Source of the DNA: CAZMCH01 sp964564735
GTDB taxonomy: Bacteria > Poribacteria > DTPJ01
Length of the DNA: 64,000 nucleotides
Direction: 5' to 3'
Assembly: GCA_964564735.1 (NCBI GenBank)
Contig: CAZMCH010000001.1
Location: 84,010-148,009 of the forward strand
The notes beneath the pieces were generated by a model. That model made no database searches and was not told the origin of the DNA. It saw nothing but the letters and a program-made list of their open reading frames with translations. Below are positions 16,167-24,659 of the stretch, piece by piece. The position numbers were made by a program, and so were the translations under genes. The stretch's first letter is position 1; the number at the start of each line of letters is the position of its first letter.

Positions 16167-18020
16167 CTATTCAATGTTTATAATCATGTCAAACCATTCA
16201 CCATAGCGTTTATTTCCTAATGTAACATCAAAAGCGATCATATAAAGCCCTTTTTCTGCGTCTGGCATTGCTTGGAAATTCACTTTACTACATTGACTTG
16301 TTTCACCTTTGATTGAACATTCAATAACTAACGGATCAGTTTTTATGTCTTTTGGAGTGTGTATCTCTATATGATGGAATAGCTCATGATTAAGAAAATT
16401 CCTTATTTTTAGCTCTATCTCTGTTGATTCATTGGGCTTAAGTGCAATACGATATGGCTTTGCATTAATCCAAAAAGGATCAAACATATAGCGATAATCC
16501 TCTTCTGTGCTAAGTGCAATGAAAGCATCACGCAAAGATAAAACACTAGACTTAAAACGTTCAATTAATCCCTTTGGGTTATCCATCACCCAAGAATGTC
16601 CGCCTATAAGCAGATCAGGATTTAGCTTTTGCAGATAATCAGCGGTATAAATATATCCTTCTTCTAATATTCCGCTGTTATGTGCAACTACCGCCTCATG
16701 TCCATTTTGTGTTATATCTCTGGGATCACCAAATATATTATCGCCTGTAAATGCAACAAGCCTATTGTCAATTATTCCCCGCAGACATAAGCCAAATTCA
16801 GTCTGACCGGGTAACCAATCCACTGTAAACTTATAGCCTTCCCATTGGAAAGATTCGCCATCTTTGAAAGCTCGATCAATCTTTATTGACTCAATACCTA
16901 TTCCATAGGTATTTATCGGTGCAACATAATTATATTGCTTGGGATTTTCAAATTGATCAACCATGCTATCCAAAGTCCATACTTCCACACCATATTTTTC
17001 TTTGATAAATGGAATATCAGAACAATGATCGCCGTGCATGTGAGTTATTATTACAGCATCAATCTTTTTTAATCCCATTCGTTCCTTCATAAGCTCAATG
17101 GATTTTTCAAGCAAAGGTCTGCCTACTCCGCAATCAACAAATAAGGCATGACCGCTATCAGATAATATCATTGCAAAGTTTGCCCAAAATTCAGGACCTT
17201 TGAACTTAAACAGATGAGGTGATACCTGCCATATATAGGGAACGCTTGTTGGTTTTGATATATTGTCTTGAGCATCATAACCGAAGCTGTTTACTTCATA
17301 TCCTCTTATATAATGCTTTTCTAACTCACGTATTTTTCTCTTATATTCCCTTAATTGCGGAACAGGGTCACGAATTATATCACCATGAGACGGAAGCATC
17401 AGTTTTGGATCAAAACTTTCAATCAGGCAGACGCCATTAAACAGGGCATATATGCCGATAGAAAAGCCATAATCCCATTCAGTATCAAACCATGTGTGCA
17501 TTTTTGCCCCATCAAGCATGACATCACCAGAAAAGGCTATCCAATTATCACCATTTTTTAGCATATATGTCATCGAGCCGGGGCTATTGCCTCTTGTATT
17601 TATGCACCAAAACTCTTTTTTGTTCCATTGGAAAGTGTCCATTGAGCCGAATGTATGATCAATCTTTATCGGTTGTATTGGTGGTCGGACATAGCTTGAT
17701 CCATATACAGTATAAGCATCACCAAGCGAAGGATTCATCTTGCGAAAGCTAGATGGATTCTCAAAAAATGTCCTTTCCGCACCCGAACAAGCAATTTTGA
17801 CATTCCAAGATTTTAGCTTCTCTATTCCCTGACATTGCTCTCGATGATGATGTGTAAATAATAGCCAATCTATATGATTAATACCGATATGTTGCAAATT
17901 TTCCAGAACACTGCCATCACCGAGATCAATAAGCAATGCTCTATCACCATGACGCAAAACATAGACATTACAAGTATCAATCCATAGAAAAATGTCAGGC
18001 AATATTTGTTGAAATTTCAT
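16167..18020 (-). CDS. Tandem metallo-beta-lactamase-fold protein
   Basis: A 617-residue cytosolic protein containing two metallo-beta-lactamase domains. Domain 1 (about 1-215) has THHHREQ at 56-62 in place of HxHxDH, so one metal site is altered, followed by IAFSGDVMLD (162-170) and MLPSHGD. Domain 2 (about 260-505) has a canonical THMHGDH (326-332), AFTGDN and LIGGHSW. A C-terminal beta-rich segment of about 100 residues (RIALKPNESTEIELKIRNFLNHE) resembles an added sandwich domain. The two-domain arrangement suggests that domain 2 does the chemistry. Neighbouring URO-D and epimerase genes point to small-molecule catabolism, but the substrate cannot be named. Confidence 0.8.
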   Translation of the reverse strand: MKFQQILPDIFLWIDTCNVYVLRHGDRALLIDLGDGSVLENLQHIGINHIDWLLFTHHHREQCQGIEKLKSWNVKIACSGAERTFFENPSSFRKMNPSLGDAYTVYGSSYVRPPIQPIKIDHTFGSMDTFQWNKKEFWCINTRGNSPGSMTYMLKNGDNWIAFSGDVMLDGAKMHTWFDTEWDYGFSIGIYALFNGVCLIESFDPKLMLPSHGDIIRDPVPQLREYKRKIRELEKHYIRGYEVNSFGYDAQDNISKPTSVPYIWQVSPHLFKFKGPEFWANFAMILSDSGHALFVDCGVGRPLLEKSIELMKERMGLKKIDAVIITHMHGDHCSDIPFIKEKYGVEVWTLDSMVDQFENPKQYNYVAPINTYGIGIESIKIDRAFKDGESFQWEGYKFTVDWLPGQTEFGLCLRGIIDNRLVAFTGDNIFGDPRDITQNGHEAVVAHNSGILEEGYIYTADYLQKLNPDLLIGGHSWVMDNPKGLIERFKSSVLSLRDAFIALSTEEDYRYMFDPFWINAKPYRIALKPNESTEIELKIRNFLNHELFHHIEIHTPKDIKTDPLVIECSIKGETSQCSKVNFQAMPDAEKGLYMIAFDVTLGNKRYGEWFDMIINIE

Positions 18021-18145
18021 AAAAATTTATCCTTGTATTTTTATTGATTCATCAATTTGACTTCCAATAAAAATCACTATATTTTTAAAAGGTGTTGTTA
18101 TTTCCAAGCCCTTATTTTTTGCGACTTATTTCATATCAAATATAA

Positions 18146-18946
18146 TTAATCATCTGCCATTTTGATAATCTTACGAATTGATTCAGCAGTAACTTTTAAT
18201 GGTGCATCCCCTTCTGGAACTTCGCTGATTAAGGGTCCGTTATATCCTGCGGATGCCAATTCACTCATAACCACTGGGAAATTGACGTTCCCTTCAAGTA
18301 AAGCAGGCCAAGAACCATTAAGGGCGTTTCCTTTCCAGTCTTTCATGTGAACCATCTTTATATGTTTTCCTAATATGCGCGCCCAATGTTGAGGAAATTG
18401 GAAAACAGCCATATTGCCCGGATCAAAATAGAAGCCAACAGCATTGCTACCAACTTCATTCAAGAAATTGCGCATCTCAAGAGGGCTAAACAAAAATCCA
18501 TTCCATACGAATTCAACCGCCAAAGCAACATTTAGTTTTTCTGCGGTTGTTGCTATGGCTTTTAATGAAGCAATACCGTTTTTATATGCTTCATCATAAT
18601 ATAGATCAGGATTTAACCCTCCAAGTGTATGTAATGTGCAATATGCGCCTAGTTCTGCGGCGATCTCAAGACCAATCTTAGTTTCTTCAATAGCTACCTT
18701 TTGCGTATCTCCACTCGCTAATAGATTACCAGTGATATGACTATGACATACGGAATCAATCGTAAGTCCGCAATCATTTGCTGATTTCTTGATAGCCTTT
18801 AATGTGTCTTTTGGTGTTTCGGGAGTAATTTCTCCACTTCGCCTGATACATAATTCAACCACTTCATAACCTGCGTCTGCAGATGCTTTAAAAAATTGAT
18901 CTAATGGCGTTCCGCCTGCGATTAAATGACTAACTCCAACTTTCAT
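18146..18946 (-). CDS. Sugar phosphate isomerase/epimerase (xylose-isomerase-like TIM barrel)
   Basis: A 266-residue AP-endonuclease-2/xylose isomerase-fold protein. Putative metal ligands appear in order: LAVEFVWNG (Glu), FYFDPGNM (Asp), KMVHMKDW (His) and LISEVPEGD (Glu). The N-terminus MKVGVSHLIAGGTPLDQFFKASADAGYEVVELCIR is typical. Length is normal. It lies 20 bases after the nitrilase gene and is probably co-transcribed. Members interconvert keto-sugars, inositols or act on sugar acids; the substrate is unknown. A second and third member occur at 53395 and 59733. Confidence 0.83.
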   Translation of the reverse strand: MKVGVSHLIAGGTPLDQFFKASADAGYEVVELCIRRSGEITPETPKDTLKAIKKSANDCGLTIDSVCHSHITGNLLASGDTQKVAIEETKIGLEIAAELGAYCTLHTLGGLNPDLYYDEAYKNGIASLKAIATTAEKLNVALAVEFVWNGFLFSPLEMRNFLNEVGSNAVGFYFDPGNMAVFQFPQHWARILGKHIKMVHMKDWKGNALNGSWPALLEGNVNFPVVMSELASAGYNGPLISEVPEGDAPLKVTAESIRKIIKMADD

Positions 18947-18966
18947 TGTTCATTTTCCTTTCATGT

Positions 18967-19905
18967 TTATTTTGGTAGATATTTAAGTCTTTCACGTCTT
19001 GCACGTGCAAAATAATCATCACGAATCTCTATCTCAAATTCTTTGATCATGTCCTGAACAGATACTTCGGGGTGTATTGATGATATAAAGTAAACAGCCT
19101 CCGGGCTTGCTACCTCAATAGAAACATATTCCTGATATTTCCTTTTTAGATTAGCGACTCTCTCAACATTAAAATCAATATGGACGATTTGCGAATCAAG
19201 ATTTATTTTGGAAAAGATAATGCGCCCATAGGCACTTGATTCCGCCAAAGTGCGACCTAATGGGTCAACAATAACACTGTTTTCGCCGGGGGTGCTTGTT
19301 GCAATAAAAAGCTGTTGCCTCAATGCGGCGGAGTTTACCATAAATCCGCCTCTAAAGGCAGAAAGCATACAAAGCAATTCTGCACCTTTTCTATGATAGT
19401 CTTCAAGCAATTCATCAAAGTTAAGATCAAAGCAGATAAAAGCACCAATACGCCCAAAATCCGTATCAAAAACTTTTGCGCCATCTCCGGGGATAGTTCC
19501 ATATTCTAATTCACCTATTGTTGGGAACATCTTGTCATATACACCAGCGATCTTGCCTTCACGATCAAAAAGAACTGCACTGTTGTATATACCCTTTTCC
19601 TTCTCATCCTTTCGCCAATATGAAGCAAAAATATAAGTCTTATGCTCTTTTGCCTTTCTGGAAACAAACTTTGTGATCTCTCCACCTTCTGGAAGTAGAT
19701 CAGCTTTTTCTATCCTTTCCGCTTGACTAGCAGAATGAGACACGTTCTGCATGAATATTTCTGGAATTAAGATTATATCAGGTTTATCCAGCGATGCAAA
19801 GTCAATTTGATATTCCCATTGAGCTAAGGCATTTTGCATCTTTTCAGGTGTTTCGCCTGTACCTGTGCTATAAGAAATACTTGAAACACCAACATATCTT
19901 GCCAT
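18967..19905 (-). CDS. Carbon-nitrogen hydrolase (nitrilase superfamily)
   Basis: A 312-residue enzyme of the nitrilase/amidase superfamily, with the Glu-Lys-Cys triad visible: E49 in IPEIFMQN, K125 in YDKMFPTIGE and C158 in GAFICFDLNFDEL. The middle of the protein is normal, and the C-terminal part carries an extra segment (RARRERLKYLPK). No signal peptide. It is the first gene of a divergent minus-strand transcript with the epimerase downstream. Substrates in this superfamily range from amides to carbamoyl amines, so I do not name one. Confidence 0.85.
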   Translation of the reverse strand: MARYVGVSSISYSTGTGETPEKMQNALAQWEYQIDFASLDKPDIILIPEIFMQNVSHSASQAERIEKADLLPEGGEITKFVSRKAKEHKTYIFASYWRKDEKEKGIYNSAVLFDREGKIAGVYDKMFPTIGELEYGTIPGDGAKVFDTDFGRIGAFICFDLNFDELLEDYHRKGAELLCMLSAFRGGFMVNSAALRQQLFIATSTPGENSVIVDPLGRTLAESSAYGRIIFSKINLDSQIVHIDFNVERVANLKRKYQEYVSIEVASPEAVYFISSIHPEVSVQDMIKEFEIEIRDDYFARARRERLKYLPK

Positions 19906-20227
19906 AATTCCCTCCTTTGTTGATGTGAAAATAGATTTTTTATGTCATGTTGATTGAGCAGTAATATTCCTGATATGTTTCCATTATGAATGTGATATTT
20001 TCAGGCGATATTGTAACATAGTTTATAACCTAATTCAATTATCGTATTTCCAACTAAATGTTTTTTTGTGAATATTTTTATATCCCATATTAGATTAGAT
20101 GGTTTTATCAAAAATAAAATCCGAACATTTTATCATAAAATTCGTCAAACATTGTAAAATAATTACATAGGGCTATTACATTTAAAATGATAAAAAATCA
20201 TCAAGTTTTGAAAAGGAGAATTCGGCA
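19906..20227. other. Intergenic region between divergent genes
   Basis: 322 bases holding the leaders of the nitrilase gene (-) and the Spy-like gene (+). A weak pair TTGTAA (20152) and TATTAC (20174), spacer 16, could serve the + strand. No hairpin, repeat or small gene is evident. Confidence 0.5.
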
Positions 20228-20785
20228 ATGAGAAAAACTGGCTTTATTTTAACATCAATACTCGTTATCGGAATAGTATTATTAAGCACCCATTTTATCT
20301 ATGCCCAGCAAAGAGATAACAGACGTCAACAACAAGATAGACCACAATTTGATCCCCAACAAATGATGCAAAGAATGATGGAAAGAATTATGGAACGACT
20401 CAAACTCAGTGAAGAGGAATCTGCTGTTATAAAGCCTCAAATAGAGTCTATTATGAATTTGCGCACAAAACAAGCAAGCGAAATGAGAGACTTAATGGAC
20501 GCTTTACAAAAAGCCATTGATGCAAAAGACGAAAAACAGATCGGAACTGCTCTTACTGCTATCAAAACAAAGCGTTCAGAGCAAAAAACAGCATCAGAAA
20601 AAGCAGAAAAGGAACTTATTGAGCTTTTGACGGTAGAACAGGAAGCCAATTTGACCCTTTTAGGAGTAGTAAATAGCGATGGCATGGGCATGGGCTTTAG
20701 ATTCGGGCAACCTGGTGGAAATCCTCCCGGTCAACCCGGCGGTAATCGCCCGCAACGTCAAGGTAATCAACGTGGTGATAATTAA
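20228..20785 (+). CDS. Spy/CpxP-like periplasmic protein with Gly/Pro/Gln-rich tail
   Basis: A 185-residue exported protein: signal peptide to about residue 26 (cleavage after IYA), then a Met/Gln/Arg-rich helical segment (QQMMQRMMERIMERLKLSEEE) and a long amphipathic helix pair ending in ELLTVEQEANL, which resembles the LTxxQ arrangement of Spy/CpxP periplasmic chaperones by pattern only. The C-terminal ~35 residues are a Gly-Pro-Gln-Arg low-complexity tail. It sits directly upstream of the GspC/GspD genes, so a role in envelope or secretion quality control is possible but inferred. AAAGGAG precedes the start. A hairpin follows. Confidence 0.65.
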   Translation: MRKTGFILTSILVIGIVLLSTHFIYAQQRDNRRQQQDRPQFDPQQMMQRMMERIMERLKLSEEESAVIKPQIESIMNLRTKQASEMRDLMDALQKAIDAKDEKQIGTALTAIKTKRSEQKTASEKAEKELIELLTVEQEANLTLLGVVNSDGMGMGFRFGQPGGNPPGQPGGNRPQRQGNQRGDN

Positions 20786-20796
20786 TCATAAAACAA

Positions 20797-20824
20797 AAGC
20801 CTTCTTTTGTAAAAGGAAGGCTTA
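20797..20824 (+). terminator. Hairpin after the Spy-like gene
   Basis: AAGCCTTCTTTT pairs with AAAAGGAAGGCTT, 11-12 base pairs with a short loop, 11 bases after the stop codon. No strong T-run follows, so it may only attenuate transcription into gspC. Confidence 0.6.
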
Positions 20825-20858
20825 AGTAATTTTAGCATATTTTTCGGAGCCAAAAGCC

Positions 20859-21569
20859 ATGATACCAAAAAAGAAAAAAATCAAAATTCCCGGCATAGTA
20901 ATTTTATTAATATTCGTTCTGATTGTCGGAATAGGGCTAAAGGTTCTAGGATTCACAATTAGTTATTTAAAGGAAAAACAGCCATCAATCGCAACAAAAC
21001 AAATCAAGACAGCCAGAACAGTGAAGTCGCTTATATACTCACCAACAGAAGTTATTCGTCCTGTTGAAAAACTATCTGATTGCCAAGTAATTTTTCAGAA
21101 TAACCTTTTTGAACCTTTGGGTGGAAGAAGATTAGAACCTCAAAAAGTTGAAATAGTTGCGACTAACCCCCAAGTAGAACCTCCAAAACCTCCTGCTGAA
21201 AAGTTAAATGAAATAACTTTGACAGGTATAGTTTATATAGATAATGAGTATCAGGCTCTTATTGAGGATAGTGGAAGGGGCAAGTCATTATACCTTAAAA
21301 AAGGGGACAAAATTAAAGATTATTTTGTTGAATCTATCACAAAAGATACAATGGTTCTGACAAATGAGGAAACTAGGCTAACTAAGGCTTTGGGTTCAAA
21401 AACTTATTATAACAATAATGGAAAGCTTCTTGCGTCTGGATCACAACCATCGACAGAATTTGCATCCAAGCCAACCATACAATCAGACGCATCAGAAAAA
21501 GAGGATGCCAATCTCAGCTTAATAGAACGGATGAAGGCTAGGCGTAGGAAGGAGTTAGGGCAGGAATGA
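20859..21569 (+). CDS. Type II secretion GspC-like (or PilP-like) inner-membrane protein
   Basis: A 236-residue bitopic protein: a short basic N-terminus (KKKKIK), one transmembrane helix (about residues 11-32), a periplasmic linker containing NNLFEPLGGR, and a homology-region-like domain (about 120-180: LNEITLTGIVYIDNEYQALIED, SLYLKKGDKIKDYFVESI) of the kind that docks onto the secretin N0 domain in GspC and PilP. A Pro-rich linker (VEPPKPPAEK) precedes it. It overlaps the secretin gene by 4 bases, which strongly supports a GspC-GspD pair; a type IV pilus PilP remains possible. Other gsp genes are not in the window. Confidence 0.78.
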   Translation: MIPKKKKIKIPGIVILLIFVLIVGIGLKVLGFTISYLKEKQPSIATKQIKTARTVKSLIYSPTEVIRPVEKLSDCQVIFQNNLFEPLGGRRLEPQKVEIVATNPQVEPPKPPAEKLNEITLTGIVYIDNEYQALIEDSGRGKSLYLKKGDKIKDYFVESITKDTMVLTNEETRLTKALGSKTYYNNNGKLLASGSQPSTEFASKPTIQSDASEKEDANLSLIERMKARRRKELGQE

Positions 21570-23914
21570 AGTTTCGTTTTATATCAATTATTTTCATATT
21601 CTTTATATTTGGATACATTCTATCCAATTTATCCTTTGCTCAAAGTGATAATCAGAAACTGATCTCAATGAGTTTCAAAGATGCTGATTTGGATTATGTC
21701 CTAGACTTTTTTGCAAAGGCAACAGGCTATACAATTATCAAAGATGGCGAAATCAAAGGACGGGTTACAATAGTAAGTGAAAATGACATACCTGTTGATC
21801 AGGCTTTATCAGTCCTTAATACGATTCTAAAAGTGAAGGGATATTCCAGTATCGGCAATGGTGATGGTAAAACTTTTAGGATTGTTCCTATTGATACAGC
21901 AAAACGTGAAAATACGGAAATAAAAGTCGGCACAGATCCATCAGAAATCGATTCAAGCGATACGATTGTTACACAGATAATGCCTCTTTCCTCTGCAAAT
22001 GCAGCTCAGATCGTAAAGGAATTAAAAGACCTTGTGCCGTCTTATGGTGTGATGGTAGCCCATAGTCAAAGTAACTCATTAATACTGACAGCGACATCTT
22101 CAAATATTAAGCGATTTGCCCAGATAGTAAAAGAACTAGATATTCCTATGTCTGATATGATCAGCGTGGAAGTATTTCCGATAAAATACCGAGATGCAAC
22201 AACACTAGCGACTGCACTTACAAATGTCTATAAGACAGAAGGCACAAGCGCACAGCAGGCAGAACAAGAACGAAATGCCTTCATGCAGAGATTTAGAAGA
22301 GGAGGTCCTCCGGGATTTCCCGGCGAAGATCAGCAACAGCAGGATTCAGCAAGTTCCACAGATAGCGAGATTTTACAGATTCGCAGTAATGTTAAAGTCG
22401 TTGCGGATTCTGATACTAATTCAGTAATCGTCTCTGCAAGTAAAAGCAATATAGCTCTTATTAAGACTTTGATAGAAAAACTTGATACTCCAATAGTTGA
22501 TCAGGCTGTAACACGTGTATTTAAGATTGAATATGCAGACGCTGTAGAAGTTGCTGATGAATTAACACAACTTTTTAGCTCTAGCACTACCAGCCGAACG
22601 TCAACAAGATCATCAACCAGAAACACAACTCAATCAATTTTTGGAAGAGGCTCATTTTTCCCGGGACAAATGATGCAACCGGGATTTCAGAACCAATCAT
22701 CTCAGGGGAGCATATTGGGTCTGCCTGAAATAAATGTCGTTGCTGATGAACGCACCAACTCCATCATTGTAACAACAACCTCTCAACAAATAGAGAATAT
22801 CGGCAACCTCATAAAGCAACTTGATACAGATATATCAGAATATGAACAAACAACAATAGTCTTGCCAGTAGAAAATGCAGAAGCCTCTGAACTTGCACAA
22901 GTATTGAATAACATATTCCAAACCTCAACATTTGAGCAAAGTCGTGGCAGAACCACTGTATCAGCAAGAGGCGGAATGATGGGAACTGCTGCGGATACGA
23001 TAGAATCAGCCCGAGGTCTTACTGGTAACGTCAAAATCGTTGCAGAAAGCACCACAAATTCTCTAATTATAACTACATATCAGAGAAATATTAACACTCT
23101 AATTGAGATTATAAAGAAGCTTGATGTAATGATCCCCCAAGTTCTTATAGAAGTCAAAATCGTAGAAGTTACGCTTGATGATAACAGTAAGTTTGGTATA
23201 GAGTGGATGTGGGAACATTCAACCACTGTTGATAATAAAAGTTATCTGCAAAACGGAAAAACAAACTTTGGATTGGCTGATGAAACTTACGGATTGAAAT
23301 ATGCAATATTCGGCAAGACAATAGAAACTTTGCTTATGGCGCTTGAGAAGAATACTGATGTTAATATCCTTTCAACACCAAAAATATTGACATTGGATAA
23401 TCATGAGGCGGTAATCAATATCAGTCAGGAAGTCCCATATCTTGAAAGCACCCAACAAACAAATACAGGCGGAATATTAACTAGCTATGCCTATAAAGAT
23501 GTGGGTGTAATCTTAACAGTTACACCACGTATAAACAAATCAGAGACAGTTTCTCTTGAGGTAAATCAGCAGATAAATAACCTAATAGAATTTACACTTT
23601 TTAATGCCCCTGTTATATCAAAACGTGAGGCTTCGGCATCTGTTACCGTAAAAGATGGTCAAACGATGATAATAGGAGGGATTATTGAGGATAAAAAGAC
23701 AGAAACAATCAACAAAGTGCCTATATTAAGTTCATTCCCGCTTATTGGTAAACTATTCCAACGAAAAGAAATAACTTCTGGAAAAACTGAATTGATGGTA
23801 TTCATTACACCACGCATTATTCGAAATCCTGAAGATGCAAATGAATTGCATACTAAACTTGGCTATGGACAGAAAGCAATGAAGGAATCTGCTAATACAG
23901 ATGTTAAGAAATAG
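21566..23914 (+). CDS. gspD: Type II secretion system secretin GspD
   Basis: A 782-residue outer-membrane secretin, the gated channel of a type II system. Domain order: signal peptide (to about 25), N0 (31-110, LISMSFKDADLDYVLDFFAKATG), then four N-type repeats, each closing with a hallmark such as NSLILTATSSNI, NSVIVSASKSNI, NSIIVTTTSQQI or NSLIITTYQRNI, and the secretin domain (about 525-765: VLIEVKIVEV, VPYL, GVILTVTPRI, VPILSSFPLIGKLFQR, ELMVFITPRII). Gly/Gln- and Ser/Thr-rich insertions lie in repeats 2 and 3. The usual GspD has three N repeats after N0, so this one is extended. The gene ends 11 bases inside the convergent GGGP synthase gene. Confidence 0.92.
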   Translation: MKFRFISIIFIFFIFGYILSNLSFAQSDNQKLISMSFKDADLDYVLDFFAKATGYTIIKDGEIKGRVTIVSENDIPVDQALSVLNTILKVKGYSSIGNGDGKTFRIVPIDTAKRENTEIKVGTDPSEIDSSDTIVTQIMPLSSANAAQIVKELKDLVPSYGVMVAHSQSNSLILTATSSNIKRFAQIVKELDIPMSDMISVEVFPIKYRDATTLATALTNVYKTEGTSAQQAEQERNAFMQRFRRGGPPGFPGEDQQQQDSASSTDSEILQIRSNVKVVADSDTNSVIVSASKSNIALIKTLIEKLDTPIVDQAVTRVFKIEYADAVEVADELTQLFSSSTTSRTSTRSSTRNTTQSIFGRGSFFPGQMMQPGFQNQSSQGSILGLPEINVVADERTNSIIVTTTSQQIENIGNLIKQLDTDISEYEQTTIVLPVENAEASELAQVLNNIFQTSTFEQSRGRTTVSARGGMMGTAADTIESARGLTGNVKIVAESTTNSLIITTYQRNINTLIEIIKKLDVMIPQVLIEVKIVEVTLDDNSKFGIEWMWEHSTTVDNKSYLQNGKTNFGLADETYGLKYAIFGKTIETLLMALEKNTDVNILSTPKILTLDNHEAVINISQEVPYLESTQQTNTGGILTSYAYKDVGVILTVTPRINKSETVSLEVNQQINNLIEFTLFNAPVISKREASASVTVKDGQTMIIGGIIEDKKTETINKVPILSSFPLIGKLFQRKEITSGKTELMVFITPRIIRNPEDANELHTKLGYGQKAMKESANTDVKK

Positions 23915-24653
23915 AATGGATTGCATCGGCAAATTCACGCATAAGGCTTATATTTCCTTCTTTTTCTAATATATTCCCAGTTACGATAAAATCTGCACCT
24001 GCTTTGACCTTTTCATTTGCCATTTCTGGCTTGACGATCCCTCCACCAACGATTACAGGTATGGCGATTTGCTCTTTTATAGCGGTGATCATCTCATTGG
24101 GAACAGACTGAGGTGACCCGCTTCCACATTCAAGATAAACACATTTCATCCCTAGCATTTCAGCAGCTATGGCATGTGCAACCGCAATATCGGATTTATC
24201 TCTTGGTATAGGCAAAGTTGCACTTATAAACTGAACTGAGGTGCATGAACCACCTTCTACAAGCATATATCCGGTCGGTATTGGTTCAATGCCATGCCTT
24301 TTTATTGTTGGAGCCGCTTTGACATGCTCTCCTATAAGAAATTCAGGATTTCTTCCGCTTATAAGACTGAGGAAAAGAATTGCGTCTGCATATCTTGAAA
24401 TATGATTAGATGCTCCAGGTGAAATTATTACAGGTAATCCTGAAATATCTTTCACATTCTTGACAACATCGTCAAGTCTATCTGACATCAGAAAACTACT
24501 GCCAACAAGCAAAGCGTCAACTCCAGCCTCAACGGATTGAGATGCAAAAACAGATGCGCTTTCGATGTCTTGTTTATCAGGGTCTATGAGAACTAAATAG
24601 CCAGCCCCTTTTTTATTTTTTGTATTAATGAGATACTCAAATACACTTCCCAT
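23904..24653 (-). CDS. Geranylgeranylglyceryl phosphate synthase family protein
   Basis: A 249-residue TIM-barrel prenyltransferase of the GGGPS/PcrB family, which forms the first ether bond of archaeal lipids by joining a polyprenyl diphosphate to sn-glycerol-1-phosphate. Seen: LIDPDK (22-27), ISPGASNHI, FLSLISGRNPEFLIGEHV (95-111), PTGYMLVEGGSCTSV (126-140), YLECGSGSP (173-181), VGGGI (202-206) and VTGN. The SGRNP...GEHV and GYMLVEGG...TSV patterns are those of the GGGPS group II (archaea and Bacteroidetes type), not of the short-chain Firmicutes PcrB. It ends a tightly packed operon with a DGGGPS-like UbiA and a geranylgeranyl reductase, which makes the ether-lipid role the best explanation. 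Confidence 0.9.
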   Translation of the reverse strand: MGSVFEYLINTKNKKGAGYLVLIDPDKQDIESASVFASQSVEAGVDALLVGSSFLMSDRLDDVVKNVKDISGLPVIISPGASNHISRYADAILFLSLISGRNPEFLIGEHVKAAPTIKRHGIEPIPTGYMLVEGGSCTSVQFISATLPIPRDKSDIAVAHAIAAEMLGMKCVYLECGSGSPQSVPNEMITAIKEQIAIPVIVGGGIVKPEMANEKVKAGADFIVTGNILEKEGNISLMREFADAIHSIS

Positions 24654-24659
24654 AATTAA

